DNA from: Candidatus Binatia bacterium
Lineage (GTDB): Bacteria > Desulfobacterota > Binatia > UBA12015
Length of the DNA stretch: 64,000 bases
Assembly (NCBI GenBank): GCA_036563615.1
Contig: DATCMB010000014.1
Location: 248,001 to 312,000, forward strand
Direction of reading: 5' to 3'
Under the pieces are notes generated by a model. That model ran no database searches. It was given only the letters and a program-made list of their open reading frames with translations, and was not told the DNA's origin. Both the position numbers and the translations under genes were made by a program. Positions 7,933-15,881 of the stretch are shown piece after piece. How positions within the stretch are numbered: the stretch's first letter is position 1; each line of letters starts with the position of its first letter.

Positions 7933-9831
7933 TCAGGCCTCGAGGTAGCCGGAGGCCTGCAGACGGAACATCCGCGCGTAGCGTCCGTCGCGGGCGAGCA
8001 GCTCGGCGTGCGTGCCGAGCTCCGTCAAGCGCCCCTCCTCGAAGACCGCGATGCGGTCGGCGCCGCGCGCGGTCGAGAAGCGGTGCGTGATCAGCAGGAC
8101 CGTCCGTCCGGCGGCGAGCGCCTGGAAGCGGCCGAAGAGCTCGGCCTCGGACTCGGCGTCGAGCGCGGCCGTCGGCTCGTCGAGGATCAGCACCGGCGAG
8201 CGGCGCATGAACGCGCGCGACAGCGCGAGGCGCTGCCACTGCCCGACCGACAGCTCCTCGCCGCCGAACCAGCGCCCGAGGCTCTGCTCGTAGCCGCCGG
8301 GAAGATTGGCGATGACGCCGTCGACTCCTGCTGCAGCGGCGGCGCGCGCGATCTCGTCCTGATCGTCCATCGCCGGCAGCCAGCCGACGCCGATGTTGTC
8401 GGCGACCGTGAAGTGGAAGCGCACGAAGTCCTGGAAGATGACGCCGACCCGCGAGCGCAGCTCGGCCGTGCCGAGCTCCGTGACGTCCTGGCCGTCCATC
8501 AGGATGCGGCCGGAGGTCGGCCGGTAGAGCCCGGTCAGGAGCTTGACGAGCGTCGTCTTGCCGGCGCCGTTCGGGCCGACGAGCGCGAGCGTCTCGCCGG
8601 GCTCGATGGTGAGCGTCACGTGCGACAGCGAGTCGCGGCTCGCGTCGGGGTAGCGGAACGAGACGTCCCGCAGCTCGATGCGCGGCGGGCGGCGCGTCGC
8701 GCCGTTGCCCTCGGGAGCGCCCGCCGCCGCGCCCTGCTCGAGCGCCTCGACGCCCGACGTGGTCGCCGCCGGCTCCTCGGGGATCGGCTCGTGCGGCTCG
8801 TCCTCGGGGACGTCGAGGTACTCGAACAGGTTGGTCATGAAGAGGTTGTCCTCGTAGAGCCGTGCGATCGCGAGCAGACCGGCGTGCAGCGCGCCCTGCC
8901 CTTCGCGGAAGGCGACGATGTAGAGCGTCATCTGACCGACCGTGAGCAGCCCTGCGATCGCGCGCACGACGACCCACGCGTAGCAGGCGTAGAGCGCGAG
9001 CGTGCTCACGAGCCCGAGCGACAGCGCGGCGCGCATGCGTCGTCGCGCGAGCGCCGCGTCCTCGCGGAGGAAGCGCTCGTAGAGCTCGCGGTAGCGCCCG
9101 AGCAGGAGCGCGCTCAGCGAGAACAGCTTCACCTCCTTGGCGCTCGCCTCGTGCGACAGCAGCGCTTCGAGGTAGTGTGCTTGACGGTTGGCGAAGGTCC
9201 GGCTGCGGGTCAGCAGGAACGCCTCGCGCCCGAAGCGCGCCTCGGCGAGGAACGGCGGCACCGCGGTGACGATCACCGCCAGCACCGCGATCCAGCTGAA
9301 GCCCGCGAGCAGCGCCGCGTAGCCGGCGAGCACGATCGCGCTGCGGCCGAGCAGCAGCACTTGACGCACGACGTCGAGCGGCCGCGAGCTCGCCTCGCGC
9401 CGCGCCTGCGCGAGCTGGTTCGCGAAGTGCGGATCCTCGAAGTGGCGGTAGCTGACGTTGATCGCCTTCTCGAGGATCCGCGTGTTGATCAGCAGGCCGA
9501 GCTCCGAGCGCAGCAGCGTCTGGCAGAGCGCGTTGACCTGCGTCACGCCGGCGCGCGCCGCCATCAGCACGAACTCGATCGCGACCCACTGCAGCGCCTT
9601 CGTGCGCGCCGCCGCCGTGCCGTCGGAGGCCGCCTGGATGACGGAGTCGATGATGCGCTGCCCGACCCAGGCGATCGTCACCGGCAGCACGCCGTCGAGC
9701 ACGGTGAGCGCGACCAGCCCCGCGGCGAGGCGCAGGTCCGCCGACGCGAGCAGCACGAACGTGCGCCGCGCGTTGCCGAGCACGGTGCGCAGCTCGCGCA
9801 CGCGGCGTCGCTGACGTCGCAGCGCTTCCAT
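7933..9831 (-). CDS. ABC transporter, fused permease and ATPase
   Basis: A 632-aa half-transporter of the exporter type: an N-terminal six-helix membrane domain (about 30-330), an acidic, Pro-rich linker (about 345-400), then an ATPase domain. Seen: Walker A GPNGAGKTT, signature LSVGQWQRLALSRA, Walker B VLILDEPTAALD and H-loop LLITHRFS. Expected to work as a dimer at the inner membrane, exporting a lipid, peptide or drug; the cargo cannot be read from the sequence. The start at ATG 9831 has no clear Shine-Dalgarno, but TACGTT lies 15 nt upstream. Divergent from the thiolase gene. Confidence 0.9.
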   Translation of the reverse strand: MEALRRQRRRVRELRTVLGNARRTFVLLASADLRLAAGLVALTVLDGVLPVTIAWVGQRIIDSVIQAASDGTAAARTKALQWVAIEFVLMAARAGVTQVNALCQTLLRSELGLLINTRILEKAINVSYRHFEDPHFANQLAQARREASSRPLDVVRQVLLLGRSAIVLAGYAALLAGFSWIAVLAVIVTAVPPFLAEARFGREAFLLTRSRTFANRQAHYLEALLSHEASAKEVKLFSLSALLLGRYRELYERFLREDAALARRRMRAALSLGLVSTLALYACYAWVVVRAIAGLLTVGQMTLYIVAFREGQGALHAGLLAIARLYEDNLFMTNLFEYLDVPEDEPHEPIPEEPAATTSGVEALEQGAAAGAPEGNGATRRPPRIELRDVSFRYPDASRDSLSHVTLTIEPGETLALVGPNGAGKTTLVKLLTGLYRPTSGRILMDGQDVTELGTAELRSRVGVIFQDFVRFHFTVADNIGVGWLPAMDDQDEIARAAAAAGVDGVIANLPGGYEQSLGRWFGGEELSVGQWQRLALSRAFMRRSPVLILDEPTAALDAESEAELFGRFQALAAGRTVLLITHRFSTARGADRIAVFEEGRLTELGTHAELLARDGRYARMFRLQASGYLEA

Positions 9832-9840
9832 CGCGCCTTC

Positions 9841-9846
9841 AACGTA
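9841..9846 (-). promoter_or_regulatory. -10-like TACGTT box of the ABC transporter gene
   Basis: TACGTT on the minus strand, 15 nt upstream of ATG 9831. This matches TAnnnT and would put transcription start within a few bases of the start codon. Confidence 0.35.
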
Positions 9847-9893
9847 TCAGACCGGCGTGCCTTCCCGGCGGCGCCGTGTGCTAAGGGAGGCCG

Positions 9894-11078
9894 ATGCTCG
9901 AAGAAGCCGTCATCGTCGCCGCGTGCCGCACTCCGATCGGCCGCTTTCAGGGCGCGCTCTCCTCGCTGCCCGCGCCGCGCCTCGGCGCGGTGGTGGTGAA
10001 GGAAGCGCTGCGTCGCGCCGGGGTCGCACCCGCCGAGGTCGACGAGGTGATCCTCGGCAACGTGCTCACCGCCGGCGTCGGCCAGGCGCCGGCGCGGCAA
10101 GCGGCGCTCGGCGCCGGCATCCCCGAGCCCGTCCCCGCGCTGACCATCAACAAGGTCTGCGGCTCGGGCCTGAAGGCGGTGATGCTCGCCGCGCAGGCGA
10201 TCCGCGCCGGCGACGCCAAGGTGGTCGTCGCGGGCGGCCAGGAGTCGATGTCGAACGCGCCGTTCCTGCTGCGCGGCGCGCGCACGGGCTGGCGGCTCGG
10301 CGACCAGCAGGCGCTCGACGCGCTGCTGCACGACGGCCTGCTCGACGCCTACGAGGGCTACCACATGGGCGAGACCGGCGAGATCGTCGCCGAGCGCTTC
10401 CGCGTGACGCGCGAGGACGCCGACGCGCTCGCGCTCGCCTCGCACCGCAAGGCCGCGGCGGCGGCCGACGGCGGGCTGTTCGACGACGAGATCGTGCCGG
10501 TCGAGGTGGAGAGCGGACGCGGCGCGACGACGCGCGTCACGCAGGACGAGGGCATCCGGCGCGACGCGTCGCCCGAGAGCCTCGCGAAGCTGCGTCCGGC
10601 GTTCCGCAAGGACGGCATCGTCACCGCGGGCAACGCCTCGCAGATCTCGGACGGCGCGAGCGCGCTCGTCGTGATGTCGGCGCGCGAGGCCGAGCGTCGC
10701 GGCATCACGCCGCTCGCGCGCATCGTCGCCTACGACAGCTCCGCGACGCGTCCCGAGTGGGTGATGGAGGCGCCGATCGGCTCGGTGCGCCGGCTGCTCG
10801 AGAAGGCGCAGCTGCGCATCGAGGACGTCGACCTCTTCGAGCACAACGAGGCCTTCGCCACCGCGTCGTGCGCGGTCGCAAAGGAGCTTCGCGTGCCGGA
10901 GGATCGCTTCAACGTGCACGGCGGCGCGGTCGCGCTCGGCCATCCGATCGGCGCGAGCGGCGCGCGCGTGCTCACCACGCTGCTCTACGCGCTGCGCGCG
11001 CGGCGTGCGCGTCGCGGTCTCGCGACGCTCTGCCTCGGCGGCGGCGGCGCGGTGTCGCTGCTCGTCGAGCGTCTCTGA
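9894..11078 (+). CDS. Acetyl-CoA C-acetyltransferase (thiolase)
   Basis: A 394-aa thiolase catalysing acyl transfer between CoA thioesters, either condensing two acetyl-CoA or cleaving a 3-ketoacyl-CoA. The catalytic residues are in place: Cys89 in NKVCGSGLK, His350 in ALGHPIGASG and Cys380 in CLGGGGA, at almost the positions known from the Zoogloea enzyme. GGGAGG precedes ATG 9894. The following gene is a short-chain dehydrogenase, but a T-tailed terminator lies between them, so they may not form a simple operon. Whether it is biosynthetic or degradative cannot be told from sequence alone. Confidence 0.93.
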   Translation: MLEEAVIVAACRTPIGRFQGALSSLPAPRLGAVVVKEALRRAGVAPAEVDEVILGNVLTAGVGQAPARQAALGAGIPEPVPALTINKVCGSGLKAVMLAAQAIRAGDAKVVVAGGQESMSNAPFLLRGARTGWRLGDQQALDALLHDGLLDAYEGYHMGETGEIVAERFRVTREDADALALASHRKAAAAADGGLFDDEIVPVEVESGRGATTRVTQDEGIRRDASPESLAKLRPAFRKDGIVTAGNASQISDGASALVVMSAREAERRGITPLARIVAYDSSATRPEWVMEAPIGSVRRLLEKAQLRIEDVDLFEHNEAFATASCAVAKELRVPEDRFNVHGGAVALGHPIGASGARVLTTLLYALRARRARRGLATLCLGGGGAVSLLVERL

Positions 11079-11081
11079 TCC

Positions 11082-11106
11082 GCGCGCACGAGCGCGCTCT
11101 TTTTTT
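11082..11106 (+). terminator. Intrinsic terminator after the thiolase gene
   Basis: GCGCGC (11082-11087), loop ACGA, GCGCGC (11092-11097), then TCTTTTTTT. This is the one classic stem plus T-tract that I found in the window, directly after the thiolase stop. Confidence 0.65.
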
Positions 11107-11138
11107 CTCGGTTTTCAGCTCGGAGGGAGAGGAACGTC

Positions 11139-11906
11139 GTGAAGGATCTGTTCTCGATCAAAGGGAAGGTCGCGCTCGTCACCGGCGGGTCGCGCGGCAT
11201 CGGTCTGATGATCGCGCGCGGCTACGTCGAGAACGGCGCCAAGGTGTACGTCGCGTCGCGCAAGGGTGACGAGTGCGAGAAGGTCGCGCAGGAGCTGTCG
11301 GCGCACGGCGAGTGCTACGCGCTGCAGGCGGATCTCAGCACCGAGGCCGGCTGCAAGGACCTCGCGAAGCGGCTCGCCGAGCGCGAGAGCGCGCTGCACA
11401 TCCTGGTGAACAACGCGGGCGCGAACTGGGGCGCGCCGCTCGCCGAGTATCCGGACTCGGCGTGGGACAAGGTGCTGGCGCTCAACGTGAAGGGCGTGTT
11501 CCACCTGACGGTCGCCTGCCTGCCTCTGCTCGAGAAGGCCGCGACCGCGGAGGATCCCGCGCGCGTGATCAACATCGGCTCGATCGACGGCATCCAGGTG
11601 CCGCTGCTCGAGACCTACGCGTACTCGGCGAGCAAGGCCGCGGTGCACCACATGTCGCGCGTGCTCGCGATGAAGCTCGCGGAGAAGAAGATCACGGTGA
11701 ACGCGGTCGCGCCGGGACCGTTCGAGAGCAAGATGATGAAGGCGACGCTCGAGCGCTTCCGCGACGCGATCGTCGCGTCGTGCCCGCTCGGCCGCATCGG
11801 CGAGCCCGAGGACATGGCGGGCATCGCGATCTACCTCGCGTCGCGCGCCGGCGCGTACGTCACCGGTACCGTCATTCCGGTTGACGGCGGCATCTCGACG
11901 CGCTGA
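11139..11906 (+). CDS. Short-chain dehydrogenase/reductase
   Basis: A 255-aa classical SDR oxidoreductase. Seen: the cofactor motif TGGSRGIG (residues 15-22), NNAG near 92, an active-site Ser followed by YxxxK as YSASK, and the C-terminal PVDGG. The Arg after the glycine motif suggests NADP(H). GTG 11139 is preceded by an excellent GGAGGGAGAGG ribosome site. The carotenoid oxygenase gene follows after 12 bp, so the two are probably co-transcribed. The substrate is unknown: FabG-like ketoacyl reduction and a carotenoid-derived alcohol or aldehyde are both possible. Confidence 0.92.
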   Translation: MKDLFSIKGKVALVTGGSRGIGLMIARGYVENGAKVYVASRKGDECEKVAQELSAHGECYALQADLSTEAGCKDLAKRLAERESALHILVNNAGANWGAPLAEYPDSAWDKVLALNVKGVFHLTVACLPLLEKAATAEDPARVINIGSIDGIQVPLLETYAYSASKAAVHHMSRVLAMKLAEKKITVNAVAPGPFESKMMKATLERFRDAIVASCPLGRIGEPEDMAGIAIYLASRAGAYVTGTVIPVDGGISTR

Positions 11907-11918
11907 GAATCGCCGCCC

Positions 11919-13385
11919 ATGCGCACGCGACCGACCCCTGCCCCGCTCTCCCGCCGCGCCTTCCTGCAGCGCTCGGCGCTGTTCGCGGCGGGCTTCGCCC
12001 TGCCCTCGTCGCTGATCGCCGCCTGCGGCGACCGCACGCAGACTGCGGCGCCGCTGATCGTCGATCCGAACCGGCCGTTCTGGCTGCAGAACAACTTCGC
12101 GCCGGTGTTCGACGAGCTCGACGCCTTCGACCTGCCGGTGCGGGGCAAGATTCCGCCCGAGCTGAACGGTCTCTACGTGCGCAACGGATCGAACCCGCAG
12201 AGCGGCGAGTCGCCGCACTGGTTCTTCGGCGACGGCATGATCCACGGCGTGCGCCTCGAGCGCGGGCGCGCCGCCTGGTACCGCAACCGCTGGATCCGCA
12301 CGCCGTTCTTCCTCGAGGGTCGCGACTTCGGCGACGGCGTCACGCTGCCGACCGGCGGCAACCACCAGGCGAACGTGAGCTGCGTCTGGCACGGCGGGAA
12401 GCTGCTGGTCTCGGGCGAGGTCGGCGCGCCGTACGAGATCGACCCGTCGGATCTGTCGACGATCGGCGTGCAGGAGTTCGACGGCAGGCTCAACACGTCG
12501 TTCACCGCGCACCCCAAGATCGATCCCGCGACCGGCAACCTGCACTTCTTCGGCTACTGGTTCATCCCGCCATACTTGACGTACCACGTCGCGGATCCCT
12601 CGGGGCGCATCATCCACTCCACCGAGATCCCGGTCGCGGCGTCGACGATGATCCACTCGTTCGCGATCACCGAGCGCGACGCGATCTTCTGGGAGCTGCC
12701 GGTGCTGTTCGGCCTGCAGGACGCGGTGAACGGCGCGGACAACCCGTTCTCCTGGTACCCCGAGTACGGCGCGCGGATCGGCGTCATGCCGCTCGGCGGC
12801 GAGGGCAGCGAGATCCGCTGGGTCGAGATCCCGGAGTGCTACGTCTACCACGAGGTCAACGCCTACCGGGACGGCGACGAGATTGTGCTCGACGTCTGCC
12901 GGCACGACTACATGTTCGCCGGCGAGCGCTTCGGCGAGGCGCCGCTGCACGTGCACCGCTGGCGCATCGGCACGGCGGGCGAGCAGCTCACCTTCCGCGA
13001 CGAGCGCGTGACCGAGCTCTCGCTCGAGCTGCCGACGCACGACCGGCGCTTCACCGGTCGTCCGCACCGCTACGGGTGGTTCGTGGTCAGCGAGGACCAT
13101 CCGCTGACGCTCAACTTCTCCGGCACCGCGATGATCGACTACCGGACGGGCGACCTGCGCGTCTGGGATCCCGGTCCGAACCGGCACGCGGCGGAGGCGT
13201 TCTTCGTCCCGGGTGGCCCCGGCGAGGGCGAGGGCTGGCTCTTGACGTTCGTCTACGACCGCGCGTCGGACACGAGCGACCTCGTGATCCTCGACGCGCA
13301 GCGCGTGGAGCGCGGTCCGGTCGCGGAGGTGCGGCTGCCGCGGCGCGTGCCGTACGGGTTCCACGCGGTGTGGGTGCCGGCGTGA
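11919..13385 (+). CDS. Carotenoid cleavage oxygenase family, predicted Tat lipoprotein
   Basis: A 488-aa member of the RPE65/lignostilbene-dioxygenase family, a seven-bladed propeller with non-haem iron that cleaves conjugated double bonds in carotenoids or stilbenes. The four iron ligands are present: His198, His246, His311 and His482, close to the spacing in the cyanobacterial apocarotenoid oxygenase. The N-terminus is unusual. It has a twin-arginine motif (SRRAFLQ, 11-17), a hydrophobic stretch, and a lipobox-like LIAAC placing Cys36 as the lipidated residue. That predicts export in folded form and membrane anchoring, whereas most bacterial relatives are cytoplasmic. It follows the SDR gene closely. 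Confidence 0.9.
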   Translation: MRTRPTPAPLSRRAFLQRSALFAAGFALPSSLIAACGDRTQTAAPLIVDPNRPFWLQNNFAPVFDELDAFDLPVRGKIPPELNGLYVRNGSNPQSGESPHWFFGDGMIHGVRLERGRAAWYRNRWIRTPFFLEGRDFGDGVTLPTGGNHQANVSCVWHGGKLLVSGEVGAPYEIDPSDLSTIGVQEFDGRLNTSFTAHPKIDPATGNLHFFGYWFIPPYLTYHVADPSGRIIHSTEIPVAASTMIHSFAITERDAIFWELPVLFGLQDAVNGADNPFSWYPEYGARIGVMPLGGEGSEIRWVEIPECYVYHEVNAYRDGDEIVLDVCRHDYMFAGERFGEAPLHVHRWRIGTAGEQLTFRDERVTELSLELPTHDRRFTGRPHRYGWFVVSEDHPLTLNFSGTAMIDYRTGDLRVWDPGPNRHAAEAFFVPGGPGEGEGWLLTFVYDRASDTSDLVILDAQRVERGPVAEVRLPRRVPYGFHAVWVPA

Positions 13386-13521
13386 GTTGAGCCGCGTCCG
13401 CGCCGCGCGTCCGCGTCGGCGGCGGCGTGCTGCGGTGCAGGCCGCGACGCGGGATGCGAAATCTTGTCTGCGCTGCCATGGCGCCCGGGCGCACCCCCTC
13501 GTACGGCCCGGGCATGGGTGG

Positions 13522-13527
13522 TAGCGT
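13522..13527 (+). promoter_or_regulatory. -10-like TAGCGT box of first Uma2 gene
   Basis: TAGCGT starts 13 nt upstream of GTG 13535. The second Uma2 copy has TAGCCT at exactly the same distance. No Shine-Dalgarno is present, so a leaderless mRNA is likely. Confidence 0.45.
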
Positions 13528-13534
13528 TCCCGCC

Positions 13535-14101
13535 GTGGGCGAGCCGAAGCGCAAGGCGACGTACGACGACGTCCTCGCGGCGCCCGAGCACAAGGTCGCC
13601 GAGATCCTCGACGGCGAGCTCTTCCTGAGCCCGCGTCCTGCGACGCCGCACGCACGCGCGACGACCGGTCTCGTCGGCGCGCTTCTCGGCTCCTACGACG
13701 GCGAGCCCGGCGATCCAGCTCGACCGGGTGGCTGGTGGTTCCTCGGCGAGCCCGAGCTCCACTTCGGCGACGACGTCCTCGTGCCGGACATCGCCGGCTG
13801 GCGGCGCGACCACCTGCCGCGCATCCCCAACGCGCCCTGGATCGAGGTCGCGCCGGATTGGCTGTGCGAGACGCTGTCGCCGTCGACCGCGACGATCGAC
13901 CGCAGTCGCAAGCTGCGCATCTACGCCCGCGCCAGCGTCGCGTGCGTCTGGCTGCTCGACCCGCTCGCGCACACGCTCGAGGTGCTGACGCTCGAGAGCG
14001 GCCGCTGGGTGGTCACCGACGTGCATGCGGGCGACGCGAGCGTACGCGCCGAGCCCTTCCCCGCGCTCGAGCTGTCGCTCGCGCGCCTCTGGCTCGACTG
14101 A
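13535..14101 (+). CDS. Uma2-family putative restriction endonuclease, copy 1
   Basis: A 188-aa protein of the Uma2 (DUF820) family, a PD-(D/E)XK nuclease fold. Seen: ILDGELFLSPRP near the N-terminus, the acidic EPELHFGDDVLVPDIAGWR segment, LCETLSPST, and the typical DRSRKLRIYARASV and VWLLDP near the C-terminus. The biological role of the family is not settled. GTG 13535 (MGEPKRKATYDDV) is preferred over ATG 13514 because the family normally begins here, and because the TAGCGT box would otherwise lie inside the gene. The sister gene at 14552 has the same length and the same start context. Confidence 0.85.
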   Translation: MGEPKRKATYDDVLAAPEHKVAEILDGELFLSPRPATPHARATTGLVGALLGSYDGEPGDPARPGGWWFLGEPELHFGDDVLVPDIAGWRRDHLPRIPNAPWIEVAPDWLCETLSPSTATIDRSRKLRIYARASVACVWLLDPLAHTLEVLTLESGRWVVTDVHAGDASVRAEPFPALELSLARLWLD

Positions 14102-14155
14102 CGCGCGCGACGACCAGCGCCCGTCGCGGCCACGCGTCCGGCGCCGGCCCGACGC

Positions 14156-14431
14156 TCACGTCCCCGACGCCGCTGTGCTTGACGCCACCTCGTCGACCTC
14201 CGCGTCCGGCCGGTTCTTGATCGTGCCGCGGATGTTGAGCGCCGCGAGGCAGACCTGCAGGACGATCAGCGCCCACGCCCGCGCGTAGACGCCCCACACG
14301 ACCCACAGCACGTTGCTCGCGAGGAAGCACCAGAAGCCCCAGTTGCGCTTGAACTCGCGCTTGGAAGCCACGAGCCAGGCGGCGAGCACCGTCACCGCCA
14401 TCGCCGGCCACTGAACCCAGTCGAGAGACAC
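14156..14431 (-). CDS. Small three-helix membrane protein
   Basis: A 91-aa protein, almost entirely hydrophobic: helices around WPAMAVTVLAAWLVAS, GFWCFLASNVLWVVWGVYA and ALIVLQVCLAALNIRG, then a polar tail. I recognise no named family, though small YgjV- or PnuC-like hypothetical proteins look similar. GTG 14431 is chosen because TAGGCT lies 11 nt upstream and the protein then begins MSLDWVQWP at the first helix; ATG 14494 would add 21 polar residues. It lies on the opposite strand between the two Uma2 copies. Confidence 0.65.
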   Translation of the reverse strand: MSLDWVQWPAMAVTVLAAWLVASKREFKRNWGFWCFLASNVLWVVWGVYARAWALIVLQVCLAALNIRGTIKNRPDAEVDEVASSTAASGT

Positions 14432-14436
14432 GCTCG

Positions 14437-14442
14437 AGCCTA
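14437..14442 (-). promoter_or_regulatory. -10-like TAGGCT box of the small membrane protein gene
   Basis: TAGGCT on the minus strand begins 11 nt upstream of GTG 14431 with no Shine-Dalgarno between. It supports the shorter start. Confidence 0.4.
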
Positions 14443-14538
14443 TCAGCGCCAGCCACGGCGCAAAGCGCCGGGGCGAATCTGACGGCCGTGCCATGGGCGC
14501 CTGCGCCACCGGCGATCGTAGGACGCCGGCATGGATGC

Positions 14539-14544
14539 TAGCCT
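14539..14544 (+). promoter_or_regulatory. -10-like TAGCCT box of second Uma2 gene
   Basis: TAGCCT begins 13 nt upstream of GTG 14552, the same distance as in the first Uma2 copy. Confidence 0.45.
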
Positions 14545-14551
14545 CGGCGCC

Positions 14552-15118
14552 GTGGGCGAGCCGAAGCGCAAGGCGACCTACGACGACGTGCTCGCAGCCC
14601 CCGAGCACCAGATCGCCGAGATCCTCGACGGCGAGCTCTTCCTGAGCCCGCGTCCCGCGAGCCGCCACGCGCTCGCGTCGAGCGTGCTCGGAGGTCATCT
14701 CATCAGCTCGTTCCACGGCCCGCCGGGCGACCCCGCGCGTCCCGGTGGCTGGTGGATCGTCTTCGAGCCCGAGCTGCACCTCGGCGACGACGTCGTCGTG
14801 CCCGACCTCGCCGGCTGGCGGCGCGAGCGCATGCCGCGCTTCCCCGACACGCCGTGGTTCGACGTTGCGCCGGACTGGCTCTGCGAGACGCTCTCGCCGT
14901 CGACCGCGCGCATCGACCGCAGCCGCAAGCTGCGCATCTACGCGCGCGCGGGCGTGAGCCACGTCTGGCTGCTCGACCCGATGGCGCGGACGCTCGAGGT
15001 GCTCGCGCTCGAGGGCGGCCGCTGGGTCGTCGCCGACGTGCACGACGGCGACGCCATCGTGCACGCCGAGCCGTTCGCCGCGCGCGCGCTCGAGCTCGCA
15101 CCGCTCTGGATCGACTGA
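14552..15118 (+). CDS. Uma2-family putative restriction endonuclease, copy 2
   Basis: A 188-aa paralogue of the protein encoded at 13535, the same length and colinear throughout. The shared start MGEPKRKATYDDVLAAPEH is followed by DGELFLSPRP, EPELHLGDDVVVPDLAGWR, LCETLSPST and RSRKLRIYARAGV. The putative catalytic acidic and Lys residues are kept in both copies, so neither looks dead. The two genes probably arose by local duplication. The DJ-1-like gene begins 7 bp after the stop and may be co-transcribed. DNA cleavage is inferred from the fold family only. Confidence 0.85.
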   Translation: MGEPKRKATYDDVLAAPEHQIAEILDGELFLSPRPASRHALASSVLGGHLISSFHGPPGDPARPGGWWIVFEPELHLGDDVVVPDLAGWRRERMPRFPDTPWFDVAPDWLCETLSPSTARIDRSRKLRIYARAGVSHVWLLDPMARTLEVLALEGGRWVVADVHDGDAIVHAEPFAARALELAPLWID

Positions 15119-15125
15119 GGCACAC

Positions 15126-15809
15126 ATGCGCATCGGCTTCCTTCTCTTCCCCGGCCTCACGCAGCTCGACCTGACCGGACCGTACGAGGTCTTCGCGCGC
15201 CTGCCGGGCGCGCAGACCTTCCTCGTCTGGAAGACGCTCGACCCGGTGCGCACCGAGCACGGGCTCGCGATGCTGCCGACCGCGCGCTTCGACGACTGCC
15301 CGCCGCTCGACCTGATCTGCGTGCCCGGCGGTCCGGGGGTGAACGACCTCCTCACCGACACGACCGTGCTCGACTTCCTGCGGCGCACGGCCGAGGGGGC
15401 GCGCTGGGTGACCTCGGTGTGCACGGGCGCGCTCGTGCTCGGCGCGGCGGGGCTGCTGCGCGGTCGGCGGGCGACGACGCACTGGATGTCGATGGACTTC
15501 CTGCGCGCGTTCGGCGCCGAGCCGGTCGAGGCGCGCGTCGTCACGGACGGCAACGTCGTCACCGGCGGCGGCATCACCGCGGGCATCGACTTCGCGCTGC
15601 AGGTCGCGGCGCAGGTCGCGGGACGCGAGGCCGCGGAAGCGATCCAGCTCATGATCCAGTACGACCCGCAGCCGCCGCTCGATGCGGGAACGCCGCGCAC
15701 CGCAGATCCAGAGATCGTCGCCGCGACGCGCGCGCGGGCAGAAGAGCGCCAGCGCTACCGCGCGGCGCAGGTCGAGCGCGCGAAGCAGCTGCTCGACGCC
15801 GCCGGCTGA
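15126..15809 (+). CDS. DJ-1/PfpI family protein, isonitrile-hydratase-like
   Basis: A 227-aa class I glutamine-amidotransferase-like fold. The nucleophile Cys99 lies in SVCTGALVLGAAGLL, followed by RRATTHWM, the arrangement found in isonitrile hydratase (InhA), which turns isocyanides into N-substituted formamides. An early acidic residue in LTGPYEVF corresponds to the conserved Asp/Glu of the family. The C-terminal 35 residues form a charged helix. There is no AraC-type HTH domain, so it is an enzyme and not a GATase-AraC regulator. Cyanide or isocyanide detoxification is a reasonable guess; other DJ-1 activities are not excluded. Confidence 0.82.
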   Translation: MRIGFLLFPGLTQLDLTGPYEVFARLPGAQTFLVWKTLDPVRTEHGLAMLPTARFDDCPPLDLICVPGGPGVNDLLTDTTVLDFLRRTAEGARWVTSVCTGALVLGAAGLLRGRRATTHWMSMDFLRAFGAEPVEARVVTDGNVVTGGGITAGIDFALQVAAQVAGREAAEAIQLMIQYDPQPPLDAGTPRTADPEIVAATRARAEERQRYRAAQVERAKQLLDAAG

Positions 15810-15881
15810 GCGGCGGCCAGCTCGGCGTCAATCCAGAAAAACCAGCCCGGCGCGTCGCGCCGCGCGGTGCGCGAGGAGAAG

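Noticed and set aside
13427..13534. Earlier starts (13427 or 13514) for the first Uma2 gene
   Set aside because: Family members begin at MGEPKRKATYDDV-like sequence, and the TAGCGT box lies inside the extended frame; the paralogue shows the same arrangement.
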